A stretch of 6,537 nucleotides of DNA from an uncultured Bryobacteraceae bacterium (GTDB lineage Bacteria; Acidobacteriota; Terriglobia; Bryobacterales; Bryobacteraceae), in NCBI GenBank assembly GCA_937921835.1, contig CAKZVG010000226.1:1-6537 (forward strand). Direction: 5' to 3'. The stretch's first letter is position 1. Each line of letters begins with the position of its first letter. The notes beneath the pieces are model-generated. The model saw nothing but the letters and a program-made list of their open reading frames with translations. It did no database searches and was not told the origin of the DNA. This document shows, piece by piece, positions 1-6,148 of the stretch. The position numbers and the translations under genes were made by a program.

Positions 1-733
1 CCGCCGGGCCCGCTCCGGCAGAAGGAGGCGCCGGCTCGGCGGTCGCGGGCGGCGCCTGGCGCGCGAGTTCGTCCAGGGCGGCGCTGGTGTAGGCGCCCGC
101 CTGGCCGCTGGTGGCCGCGCGCACGGCGGCCACCAGTTCCGGAGTCACGGCCGGCTGGCGGTTGCTCCAGGCCTGGCGGATGAAAGTCAGCACGCCGGCG
201 ATCTCGGTGTCGCTCAGTTGACTCCAGGCGGGCATCTGTCCGTCATATCTCTGGCCGCGCACCACCACCGGCCCCTGCAAACCGTGCAGCAGCAGCGCCG
301 CCAGCACGTGCGGCGGCCCGGCCACCCGCGCGCTCCCATCGAGCGGCGGGAACGCGCCGGCCACGCCTTGTCCATCGGCCTGATGGCACTGGGTGCAATT
401 ATTGTAGGTGCGCTTGCCAACCGCCAGCAGGTCGACAGGCTTGGCGGCCGCATCACCGGCCACGCCGCGGTACAGAGCGGCGGGTTTCTCGCTGTACACG
501 TCGGCGCGGAAGCCGCCGCTGTTGGAAGCCAGATAGTAGCCCCCCCACATCAGAAGCCCGAAGAAGACCATCATCAGCCAGACCGGCGTGGGCGCCAGGC
601 CATCGCGCGGCTCGGCCATCTCGCGCATCACCTGCTGATGGATTTGCGGGACGTCCGGCGCGCGCCGCGGCTCCCGGTCGGTGGCCAGAGCACCGGGGGC
701 GGGAACGACATCCTTGGGGGGCGGTTCGCTCAT
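1..733 (-). CDS. ccoP: Membrane-anchored monohaem cytochrome c, CcoP-like subunit of cbb3 oxidase (3' end outside window)
   Basis: Likely third subunit of the cbb3 oxidase, passing electrons from soluble donors to CcoO/CcoN. I translated 244 codons on the minus strand before the window ends. The order is: a Pro-rich cytoplasmic N-terminus (1-49, with a PPP run at 4-6), one transmembrane helix (about 50-69, VWLMMVFFGLLMWGGYYL), and a periplasmic class I cytochrome c domain (about 100-190) with haem motif CTQCH at 113-117 and probable axial Met167 in GQMPAW. An Ala/Pro-rich tail follows from about residue 215. Canonical CcoP has two CxxCH motifs; only one is seen here, though a second beyond the edge cannot be excluded. 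The ATG overlaps the ccoO stop (ATGA) and follows a GGAGG at 738-742 with 4-nt spacing. The subunit role rests on position in the operon; by sequence alone it is a generic membrane-bound cytochrome c. Confidence 0.85.
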   Translation of the reverse strand, partial: MSEPPPKDVVPAPGALATDREPRRAPDVPQIHQQVMREMAEPRDGLAPTPVWLMMVFFGLLMWGGYYLASNSGGFRADVYSEKPAALYRGVAGDAAAKPVDLLAVGKRTYNNCTQCHQADGQGVAGAFPPLDGSARVAGPPHVLAALLLHGLQGPVVVRGQRYDGQMPAWSQLSDTEIAGVLTFIRQAWSNRQPAVTPELVAAVRAATSGQAGAYTSAALDELARQAPPATAEPAPPSAGAGPA

Positions 734-1338
734 TGCGCCTCCGGAAGGGCAACCGACTTGTTCAGCGACAGAAGATAATCCACCAGGTGCCGGCCGCGGC
801 TGGTGGGCAGGATGTAAGCCGCGCCCGGGGTGCGCCATTCCGCGGGCAGCGGCGTCGCGCCGAGCGGCCGGCGGGACTCATCGCCGCCGACAGTGAAGAG
901 AAACGGATGCGGCGGCATGTTGGAGCCGGGCGAAGTAATGCGCGGATTGTACAGGTGCAGGTTGTGCCAATCCCGGCTCGGCTGCCGCGCGCCGATGTTG
1001 GCCAGGTCGGGTCCGGTGCGCATGGTGCCGGTGAGGTTGCGCGGTTCGAACAGATAGTCGCGCATGACGGTGCGGCGGTTGCCCCAGCCGCGGTCCAGGT
1101 CGGCGCCGAAGCCCTCCGGCCGAACCTGCTGGGTGTGGCAGTAAACGCAGCCGAGGTCAATGTAGACCTCCCGGCCCAAAGCGGTCGAGCCGGCCAGCGG
1201 CTGGGGATAGCGGATGCCGTCCTCGGTCTCGTAGGGCTGGATGCCGCGGAACTGCCAGTCGGGCACCAGCACCAGTCCGGAAAGCGACGCCACTACGGTG
1301 AACAGCACGCCAAGGTAGACCAAGAGGGATTTGTTCAT
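730..1338 (-). CDS. ccoO: cbb3-type cytochrome c oxidase subunit II, monohaem cytochrome CcoO
   Basis: Monohaem membrane cytochrome c that hands electrons to the CcoN core. The product is 202 aa, near the family norm of about 200-240. One N-terminal transmembrane anchor spans about residues 4-26, with the rest periplasmic. The haem motif is CVYCH (64-68), followed by TQQVRP, matching the family pattern CxxCHxQxxRP. The family block RTGPDL is at 107-112 and the axial methionine is Met141 in SNMPPHPF. The start is the ATG at 1338, which overlaps the ccoN stop by 4 bp and has GGAGG at 1347-1351, 8 nt upstream. The same reading frame stays open far upstream across ccoN, but that extension is out of frame with ccoN and has no CcoO features, so I reject the longer form. 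The stop overlaps the start of the next cytochrome gene. Confidence 0.96.
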   Translation of the reverse strand: MNKSLLVYLGVLFTVVASLSGLVLVPDWQFRGIQPYETEDGIRYPQPLAGSTALGREVYIDLGCVYCHTQQVRPEGFGADLDRGWGNRRTVMRDYLFEPRNLTGTMRTGPDLANIGARQPSRDWHNLHLYNPRITSPGSNMPPHPFLFTVGGDESRRPLGATPLPAEWRTPGAAYILPTSRGRHLVDYLLSLNKSVALPEAQ

Positions 1339-2831
1339 GACGTCTTCCTCCCGGCGCGGCTCCACAGCCGCCGCCAGTCCGGCCAGAGGCGCGCCGGGGT
1401 GAGCAGGGTTGGTCCGGGGAGGCTCTTGCCGGCGTCGCGGAAGATGCGCCACACCAGGAGGGCGAAAGCGGCATGGCCGAGCGTCATCAGCACGCCGGCC
1501 ACGCTCCGGCTGGCCAGCCATGGCAGGGTGTAGGCCACGATGCGCAGGAACGGAACGTCGGGGTTGTTCATCATGCGCCCCTGCTCGATGCCCGCCCAGG
1601 TGAGGGCCAGAAAGTAGAGGGCGATGCCGGCGCCGCAGCTCCAGAAGTGCAGCTTGATCAGCGGCGCGGAACTCCACTCGCTGCGCAGCACCCGGGGAAG
1701 AATGTAGTACATCGCCCCGAACGCCAGCATGGAGTAAAAGGCGTAGACTCCCAGGTGCGCATGGGCGATGGTGTAGTGGGTGAAATGCGTGATCTCGTTC
1801 CAGGATCGTAGCGCCGTGAGCGAACCCTGCACGCTCACCGCGGTGTAGCTCATGGCGCCGAACACGACGAAGCGCAGAGTCGGGCTGGTGCGCAGGAAGT
1901 GGAACTGGCCCACCATGGTCATGTGGTGATTGATCGCCACGGTGATGACGGGCACGAACATCATCATGCTGCCGACAATGCCCACCGTGACCACCCAGGC
2001 GGGGATCGGGCCGCCGATCAGGTGATGCGTGCCGGCCCAGTTGTAGAAGAGCGCCAGCGTCCAGAAGCCGAGCAGCGAAAGGTGGTAGCTGTGCACCGGC
2101 CGCCCGGTGACTTTCGGAATGAAATAGTAGGCCGAAGCCAGCCCGATGGGCGTGAGCCACAGCCCCAGCACGTTATGGGCGAACCACCAGTTGCTGATGG
2201 CGCGCACCGTGCCGTTGACGTTCGGCGCTTGAGTCAGGAACAGACCCGCCACATACAGAAACGGGAACCAGAGGATGGCCCCGTAGAGATACCATTGCGA
2301 AACGTAGGTGTGGTGCACCTTGCGCCGCATCATCATCAGCAGGCTGGCGTAGATGATCACGGCCAGGCAGAAGCCGAAGAAGGCCAGCGCGGGCACCGGG
2401 AACTCCAACCATTCGGTGCTGGTTCCGTAGCCCATCAGGATGGCCGCCGTGCCGTAAACCACGCCGGCGTTCCAGATCAGGCCGGTGACCGGCAGCAGCA
2501 GCGGCAGGGGCAGGCGCACGCGGCTCAGACGCGCCTGGAGCCACAGCAAGGTCCCAACGCCCGCCATCGACGCCCAGCCGTAGATCACGGTATTGAGATG
2601 CGCCGGCCGGACCCGGCCGAAGGTGAGCCATTCCCAGCCGCTCAGAAAGCCGGGGAGGTGCATCTTGAGCGACGCCACCAGGGCCAGCAGGCTGCCCACC
2701 AGCAGCCAGAAGACCGCGCTGGCGTAGTAGATGGAGACGGTCTGGCGGCAGGAGCGGTCGATCTGCGCGCGGGTAGCCAGATCGGCTTGCTCGCGCGGGG
2801 CGGGAAGCGGGTTCGCGGTGCTGGCGCCCAT
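1335..2831 (-). CDS. ccoN: cbb3-type cytochrome c oxidase subunit I, CcoN (haem-copper catalytic core)
   Basis: Polytopic catalytic subunit that reduces O2 to water and pumps protons. It is 498 aa, full length for the family. Ligands by alignment to family motifs: His78 (RPAHLN) and His359 for low-spin haem b; His219 (WWFAHN), His269 and His270 (GTHH) for CuB; His357 (TIAHAH) for haem b3. Tyr263, six residues before the HH pair, sits where cbb3 enzymes carry the His-cross-linked tyrosine in helix VII. This complete set argues for an O2 reductase and not a NorB-type NO reductase. An oddity is Gln335, 22 residues before His357, where proteobacterial CcoN has a conserved Glu. The start is the ATG at 2831 with AGGAG at 2840-2844 (8-nt spacing) overlapping the ccoS stop. 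The stop overlaps ccoO by 4 bp. Large open frames on the opposite strand here are GC-driven shadows. Confidence 0.97.
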   Translation of the reverse strand: MGASTANPLPAPREQADLATRAQIDRSCRQTVSIYYASAVFWLLVGSLLALVASLKMHLPGFLSGWEWLTFGRVRPAHLNTVIYGWASMAGVGTLLWLQARLSRVRLPLPLLLPVTGLIWNAGVVYGTAAILMGYGTSTEWLEFPVPALAFFGFCLAVIIYASLLMMMRRKVHHTYVSQWYLYGAILWFPFLYVAGLFLTQAPNVNGTVRAISNWWFAHNVLGLWLTPIGLASAYYFIPKVTGRPVHSYHLSLLGFWTLALFYNWAGTHHLIGGPIPAWVVTVGIVGSMMMFVPVITVAINHHMTMVGQFHFLRTSPTLRFVVFGAMSYTAVSVQGSLTALRSWNEITHFTHYTIAHAHLGVYAFYSMLAFGAMYYILPRVLRSEWSSAPLIKLHFWSCGAGIALYFLALTWAGIEQGRMMNNPDVPFLRIVAYTLPWLASRSVAGVLMTLGHAAFALLVWRIFRDAGKSLPGPTLLTPARLWPDWRRLWSRAGRKTS

Positions 2832-2843
2832 TCTCCCTGCTCC

Positions 2844-3065
2844 TCAGCCTTCGCAGGGTCCTTCGTGCCGCCGGCGCCGTCCTTGCCCACCCGCGGGGAA
2901 ACTGTCGGTTGACATGCCTACCGGTTCCTCCTCGTCGAAGATGCTGGCCGCCCCGCGGCGCAGGTCGCGGAACTGGCCCGAACGAATGGCCCAGACCAGC
3001 GCCCAGACCGCGGCCAGGCCCAACAGCACCGCGGTGCTCCAGATGACGGCGTAGACCAGGATCAT
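2844..3065 (-). CDS. ccoS: cbb3-type oxidase assembly protein CcoS
   Basis: Small membrane protein needed for maturation (cofactor insertion) of cbb3 oxidases. The product is 73 aa. One transmembrane helix (about 2-27) is followed directly by the family signature WAIRSGQFRDL (25-35) and then an acidic FDEEEP patch (43-48), matching the usual pattern of RSGQxxDL followed by acidic residues. The tail after residue 50 is a longer, Arg/Gly-rich extension than the usual short CcoS end. The gene stops 12 bp before ccoN, and the ccoN Shine-Dalgarno lies over its stop codon, so the two are surely co-transcribed. A GTG at 3068-3066 directly before the ATG could be the start instead, adding one residue; neither has a strong ribosome-binding site. 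The gene leads the operon, whereas many proteobacteria keep ccoS in a separate ccoGHIS cluster. Confidence 0.9.
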   Translation of the reverse strand: MILVYAVIWSTAVLLGLAAVWALVWAIRSGQFRDLRRGAASIFDEEEPVGMSTDSFPAGGQGRRRRHEGPCEG

Positions 3066-3076
3066 CACCCGCTCAC

Positions 3077-3093
3077 TTACGGTTTTACCGTAA
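3077..3093. promoter_or_regulatory. Perfect 17-bp palindrome (7-3-7) upstream of ccoS
   Basis: TTACGGTTTTACCGTAA reads as two perfect 7-bp arms (TTACGGT / ACCGTAA) around TTT. It ends 8-11 bp before the possible ccoS starts and 69 bp after the transporter stop. It is AT-richer than its surroundings. It could be an operator for an oxidase regulator or, in the transcript, a small hairpin next to the weak ccoS ribosome-binding site. It does not match the FNR/Anr consensus (TTGAT-N4-ATCAA), and there is no T-run on either side to make it a terminator. The symmetry is plain; the function is inference. Confidence 0.4.
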
Positions 3094-3162
3094 TTCTTCC
3101 TGTGAGATGCGAATGCTCCGGTGGAAGTCGCAGCGAAGAGGCGCCGCCGCGCGCCGTCCGGT

Positions 3163-4470
3163 TTAGGCCGCCCGTGTGGCGGGGGCTTCGTCCAGCGGCG
3201 TCACAGGATCGAGGAACATCCAGCAGAAAGTTCCCAGAAAGTAGATGCCGGCCGAAATGAGAATCGTCAGCCCCCAGTCCTGCCCGGTCCAGGCCAGGAT
3301 ATAGCCCACCGCGATGGGCGCGATGCCGCCGGCGAAGTTCCCCATCATATTCATTGAGCCGGCCAGCGTGCCGGCGTACTTTCCGCCGACGTCCATGCAG
3401 GCGCCCCAGGCGGGCGGCATCACCAGGTCGTTGCAGAAACTGGAGAAGCCCATGGCGATCATGGCGTACACCGGGTCTTCGAGCCGGGCGCACAGCACCA
3501 GCAGAAGGCTGGCGCCGGCGCAGCCGATGATGGCCATCATCCGCCGCGCCCGCCGGATGTCGCCCAACATGCGGCCCAGCGGCGGCAGGATCTGGCCGCA
3601 GAACAGCGAACCGAGGCCCCCCAGAAACAGCGGCAGCCCGGCCAGAACGGCGCCGAACTCGATGTTCACGCCGCGGCCTTCGCGGATGTAGGTCGGCAGC
3701 CAGGTGATGTAGAAATACCAGCCCCAGGAAATGAAGAAATACTGCCCCCACAGCAGCCACACGGTGGGCGACGTCAGGAACCGCCCCCAGGGGACGTCGC
3801 CGTGGCCGGATGCGGTCTTCTCGGCACCGCGCAACAGCGCCAGCTCGGCCGCGTTCACCTTGGGGTGATCCTTGGGGTTGTCGCGGTACCAGCGGTAGAA
3901 ATAGAATGCCCAGACCAGGCCGATGGCGCCGAAGATCTCGAACGTGCGGCGCCAGGAGAGATGGGTGAGAAACCAGACCACCAGGATGGGCGTGAAGGCG
4001 CCGCCCCAGCGTGCGCTCATCCACATGATTCCTTGCGCGCGGACCCGCTCCTCCTGCGGCAGCCAGGTGGTGAAGGACTTGGTGAGATTCGGGAAACAGC
4101 CGGCCTCTCCGGCGCCGAACAGGAAACGCATCACCCACAACGAAACCGCGTTCCATACCCATCCGGTGGCGGCGGTGAAGAACGACCACCAGATGACGAT
4201 GCGCATCAGCACGCGGCGCGGCCCCATCCAGTCGCCCATCCAGCCGCCGGGGATCTCAAACAGCGCATAGGCCCAGGCGAAGGCCGCGAAGGCGTAGCCC
4301 ATCTCCACCTGGCTCAGGCCCAGATCCTCCCGCATCGCGGGGGCCGCTTGCGAGATGCAGACGCGGTCAATGTAGGTGATGATCGACAGCGTGACCGCGA
4401 ACACGATGACCAGGTGGCGGGTCCGGGTGGGCTTCATACCCGCGGTCGGCGGAGCGGAAGGCGTGGCCAT
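3163..4470 (-). CDS. MFS transporter, anion:cation symporter (ACS) family
   Basis: Twelve-helix inner-membrane carrier, 435 aa, full length. ACS-family features are clear: YIDR at 33-36 at the end of helix 1, the MFS motif A loop GWMGDWMGPRR (76-86) between helices 2 and 3, and RFLFGAGEAGCFPN (115-128) in helix 4, a hallmark of the glucarate/hexuronate/galactonate/phthalate-type carriers. The cytoplasmic central loop has RDNPKDHPKVNAAE, also typical of the family. The likely substrate is a carboxylated sugar or similar organic anion taken up with H+ or Na+; which one cannot be read from sequence. The start is the ATG at 4470, with an in-frame stop at 4480-4482 limiting any extension; Met12 (4437) is an alternative, and neither has a clear Shine-Dalgarno. 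It lies 40 bp after cutA on the same strand and 97 bp before ccoS. Confidence 0.92.
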   Translation of the reverse strand: MATPSAPPTAGMKPTRTRHLVIVFAVTLSIITYIDRVCISQAAPAMREDLGLSQVEMGYAFAAFAWAYALFEIPGGWMGDWMGPRRVLMRIVIWWSFFTAATGWVWNAVSLWVMRFLFGAGEAGCFPNLTKSFTTWLPQEERVRAQGIMWMSARWGGAFTPILVVWFLTHLSWRRTFEIFGAIGLVWAFYFYRWYRDNPKDHPKVNAAELALLRGAEKTASGHGDVPWGRFLTSPTVWLLWGQYFFISWGWYFYITWLPTYIREGRGVNIEFGAVLAGLPLFLGGLGSLFCGQILPPLGRMLGDIRRARRMMAIIGCAGASLLLVLCARLEDPVYAMIAMGFSSFCNDLVMPPAWGACMDVGGKYAGTLAGSMNMMGNFAGGIAPIAVGYILAWTGQDWGLTILISAGIYFLGTFCWMFLDPVTPLDEAPATRAA

Positions 4471-4510
4471 GAGCGACCATCACAGCATGCGGCCGGGGTC
4501 CGGCGCAACC

Positions 4511-4837
4511 TCACCCTCCGCCGCCGGTCTCGGCCTCCAGCCAGCGCAGGTAGGCTTCCGCGCCATCCACGATGGGAAGCGCCAGGATCTCGGGAACCTC
4601 ATAGGAATGTTCGCGCTCGAGCTCGCTGCGCAGGACACCGAACAGCTCCCGCCGGGTCTTGATGATGAGCAGCCACTCGCGGGATTCCTCGATCGCGCCC
4701 TTCCAGCGGTAGACGCTGGTCAGGCCGGGCACGATGTTGACACAGGCGGCGAGATGCCGCTCGATCAGGCGGCGGGCGATCCGCAAGGCCTGCTCTTCGG
4801 ACTCGCAGGCGCTGAGGACGGCGATTTTGTCGGTCAT
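4511..4837 (-). CDS. cutA: Divalent cation tolerance protein CutA (CutA1)
   Basis: Small cytosolic trimeric protein with a PII-like fold, linked to Cu2+ and other divalent cation tolerance in E. coli; its precise biochemical role is unsettled. It is 108 aa, the usual length. Family motifs in order: a beta-strand start followed by EEQALRIARRLIE, AACVNIVPG (30-38), SVYRWKGAIEES (41-52), EWLLIIKT (54-61), and HSYEVPEILALPI (77-89) followed by YLRWL (96-100). The ATG at 4837 has a good GGAGG at 4843-4847 with 5-nt spacing; an upstream in-frame extension to 5032 runs across the divergent promoter region and the neighbouring gene and is rejected. It is the first minus-strand gene after the divergent intergenic region. 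It may share a transcript with the transporter 40 bp downstream. Confidence 0.95.
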   Translation of the reverse strand: MTDKIAVLSACESEEQALRIARRLIERHLAACVNIVPGLTSVYRWKGAIEESREWLLIIKTRRELFGVLRSELEREHSYEVPEILALPIVDGAEAYLRWLEAETGGGG

Positions 4838-4939
4838 GTCGGCCTCCGGAGCGGGAGCGGAACCCGCGCGCTGGAATTTTAACTGGCGGTTTTTCCCAAA
4901 CAGGATTATAAACAAATGTAGGGAGCCGTTATCAAGGAA
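4838..4939. promoter_or_regulatory. Divergent promoter region between cutA and the ftsB-like gene
   Basis: About 100 bp separate the two divergent starts. The middle (4875-4920) is markedly AT-richer than the flanks. On the minus strand it holds a perfect TATAAT (4910-4905), a candidate -10 for cutA, though no good -35 lies at 16-18 bp. On the plus strand the same patch gives TATAAA (4907-4912) with a poor CTGGCG (4883-4888) at 18-bp spacing, a candidate for the ftsB-like gene. The two -10 candidates overlap, so the promoters would compete. The -35 elements are unconvincing. Confidence 0.45.
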
Positions 4940-5257
4940 GTGAGCACCAGGAGGTTCGCGCGCAGGGCCGGGCTGGCGGCCGGGTTCGTGGCGCTGCTTG
5001 TCTTTGCGGCGGTCACCTTGCGGGGGCCCCATGGCCTCGCGGCGGCCAGGAAGCTGTACAACGACATCCGCGAATTACAGGCGGAAGTGGATACGCTCCG
5101 GCAAGAGGTCCAGGATCGCAAGGACCGCAATCAGCGCCTTCGCACCAGCCCCGCCGAACAGGAGATGGAGATTCGCCGGCGGCTGAAGCTCCTGCGCAAG
5201 GGCGAGAAGACCTTTGTCCTGCCGGAGTCTCCGCCGTCCAACGAAACTGGAAAATAG
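4940..5257 (+). CDS. Septum formation initiator family protein (FtsB/DivIC-like)
   Basis: Small bitopic membrane protein of the FtsB/DivIC type, expected to pair with FtsL in the FtsQLB divisome subcomplex that activates septal wall synthesis. It is 105 aa. A basic cytoplasmic N-terminus (RRFARR) leads into a transmembrane helix (about 10-28), then GPHGL (29-33) and a coiled coil (about 33-68; hydrophobic positions L33, L39, I43, L46, V50, L53, V57). The C-terminal motif RRRLKLLRKGEKTFVLPE (79-96) matches the family ending, where a positively charged/Leu segment precedes GE and a V-x-P type end. The start is GTG at 4940, the first usable start after an in-frame TAG at 4919. AAGGA lies almost on top of the GTG, while GGGAG at 4921-4925 is 14 nt away, so the ribosome-binding site is unusual. 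The family is often next to eno; here it precedes yebC by 113 bp. Confidence 0.85.
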   Translation: MSTRRFARRAGLAAGFVALLVFAAVTLRGPHGLAAARKLYNDIRELQAEVDTLRQEVQDRKDRNQRLRTSPAEQEMEIRRRLKLLRKGEKTFVLPESPPSNETGK

Positions 5258-5289
5258 CGCGGCGCCGTTCCGGCTTCTCTTGCCGATGC

Positions 5290-5318
5290 TTGAGGTTAGG
5301 GCGCCGCTCTGATATCCT
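5290..5318 (+). promoter_or_regulatory. Candidate sigma-70-type promoter for yebC
   Basis: TTGAGG (5290-5295) and TATCCT (5313-5318) each match 4 of 6 consensus bases and are 17 bp apart, in the 113-bp gap between the ftsB-like gene and yebC. This would put the transcript start at about 5325, inside the hairpin described next. Matches of this quality arise by chance, so this is only a candidate; read-through from the upstream gene is the alternative. Confidence 0.3.
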
Positions 5319-5336
5319 CTGGAATTGGGTTCCAGA
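5318..5336 (+). repeat. Inverted repeat (7-5-7) in the yebC leader
   Basis: TCTGGAA (5318-5324) and TTCCAGA (5330-5336) are perfect complements around TTGGG. The repeat sits just downstream of the candidate -10 and 34 bp before the yebC ATG. It could be an operator or a short leader hairpin. No T-run follows closely enough to make it a clear terminator of the upstream gene. Confidence 0.4.
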
Positions 5337-5359
5337 ACTCCCGTTCTTCCTACCTGGTG

Positions 5360-5364
5360 AGAGG
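5360..5364 (+). promoter_or_regulatory. Ribosome-binding site that fixes the yebC start
   Basis: AGAGG lies 6 nt before the ATG at 5371. Together with the universally conserved [15 protein letters not shown]-terminus it fixes the start there. The reading frame is open upstream to a TTG at 5290, but that 27-residue extension has no family similarity and overlaps the leader hairpin. Confidence 0.7.
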
Positions 5365-5370
5365 TTTCAA

Positions 5371-6129
5371 ATGTCAGGCCACTCCAAATGGGCGACCATC
5401 AAGCACAAGAAGGCCGCCCTTGACGCCAAGCGCGGAAAGATGTTCACGCGCCTCATCAAAGAAATCACCATCGCCGCGCGCTCGGGCGGCGATCCGGACG
5501 CCAACGCCCGCCTGCGCACCGCCATCGCAGCCGCCAAGGCGGTCAGCATGCCCGCCGACAATATCAAGCGCGCCATCATGCGCGGCACCGGGGAACTCGA
5601 AGGCGGGCAGATCGAGGAAGTGATGTTCGAAGGCTATGGGCCGGGCGGCGCGGCGGTGCTGGTGGAGGTCGCCACCGACAACCGGAACCGCACGGTCAGC
5701 GAGATCCGCCACCTCTTCTCAAAACACGGCGGCAACCTCGGCGAGCAGGGCAGCGTCTCCTGGATGTTCGACCGCAAGAGCCAGATCTTGATCGAACTGG
5801 ACAAGGCCTCCGAAGAGCAGCTCATGGACCTGGTGCTCGAAGCCGGGGCCGACGATCTGCGCAACGACGGAACCAACTGGGAAGTCCTCTCGGCGCCGGA
5901 GATGCACCACGCGGTGCTGGAGGCGATCCACAAAGCGGGAGTGCCGACCGTGTCGGCATCCCTGGCGATGATTCCGAAGAACCTGATCAAGCTGGAAGGC
6001 AAGAACGCGGCGGGAATGCTCAAGCTGAGCGAGGCGCTCGAGGATCACGACGACGTGCAGAACACCTTCTCCAACTTCGACATCGACGAGAAGGTGATGG
6101 AGGAACTGGCTCAGCAGGCCGGCCGGTAG
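5371..6129 (+). CDS. yebC: YebC/PmpR (TACO1) family regulatory protein
   Basis: Cytosolic protein of the YebC/TACO1 family, 252 aa, normal length. Members were first described as DNA-binding transcriptional regulators (PmpR). The mitochondrial homologue TACO1 is a translational activator of cytochrome oxidase subunit I, and bacterial YebC proteins have more recently been linked to relief of ribosome stalling at proline-rich stretches. The N-terminal domain is unmistakable: [14 protein letters not shown] (3-16), [28 protein letters not shown], and [16 protein letters not shown]. The second domain begins with EGYGPGG and [11 protein letters not shown], then [14 protein letters not shown]. The C-terminal end ([13 protein letters not shown]) is also typical. 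It is followed after 19 bp by ruvC on the same strand, an order found in many bacteria. Confidence 0.97.
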   Translation: MSGHSKWATIKHKKAALDAKRGKMFTRLIKEITIAARSGGDPDANARLRTAIAAAKAVSMPADNIKRAIMRGTGELEGGQIEEVMFEGYGPGGAAVLVEVATDNRNRTVSEIRHLFSKHGGNLGEQGSVSWMFDRKSQILIELDKASEEQLMDLVLEAGADDLRNDGTNWEVLSAPEMHHAVLEAIHKAGVPTVSASLAMIPKNLIKLEGKNAAGMLKLSEALEDHDDVQNTFSNFDIDEKVMEELAQQAGR

Positions 6130-6148
6130 CGCCGCGCCGGGGTATGGG

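Noticed and set aside
1339..2160. Long upstream extension of the ccoO reading frame over ccoN
   Set aside because: It is out of frame with the clearly conserved ccoN, is rich in Arg/His/Ala without family motifs, and the real ccoO start at 1338 has its own Shine-Dalgarno and begins with the expected membrane anchor.
1335..2831. CcoN as a NorB-type nitric oxide reductase
   Set aside because: Tyr263 and all CuB histidines match cbb3 oxidases, and the gene is flanked by ccoS and ccoO.
1899..2912. A 337-codon open frame on the plus strand opposite ccoN
   Set aside because: Highly charged, His/Gln/Arg-rich composition with no recognisable domain; it mirrors GC-rich third positions of ccoN and is a typical antisense shadow.
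3140..3155. GC-rich inverted repeat (GGCGC / GCGCC) after the transporter stop, considered as a terminator
   Set aside because: Only 5-bp arms, no following T-run on the minus strand, and such repeats are expected by chance in sequence this GC-rich.
3077..4189. A 370-codon minus-strand open frame overlapping the transporter in another frame
   Set aside because: Arg/His-rich, no membrane helices or motifs, while the overlapping frame is a complete ACS-family transporter.
3802..4662. A 286-codon open frame on the plus strand opposite the transporter and cutA
   Set aside because: Low-complexity Arg/Gly/His composition, spans two real genes on the other strand, no start signal or family features.
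5290..5370. N-terminal extension of yebC from a TTG codon
   Set aside because: The conserved YebC N-terminus starts at 5371 with a proper ribosome-binding site; the extension resembles nothing and contains the leader hairpin.
5371..6129. Functional link between YebC (TACO1 family, activator of COX1 translation in mitochondria) and the nearby cbb3 oxidase
   Set aside because: Attractive because the CcoP-like protein has a PPP run, but the genes are on opposite strands over 2 kb apart with unrelated genes between, and yebC has its usual ruvC partner.
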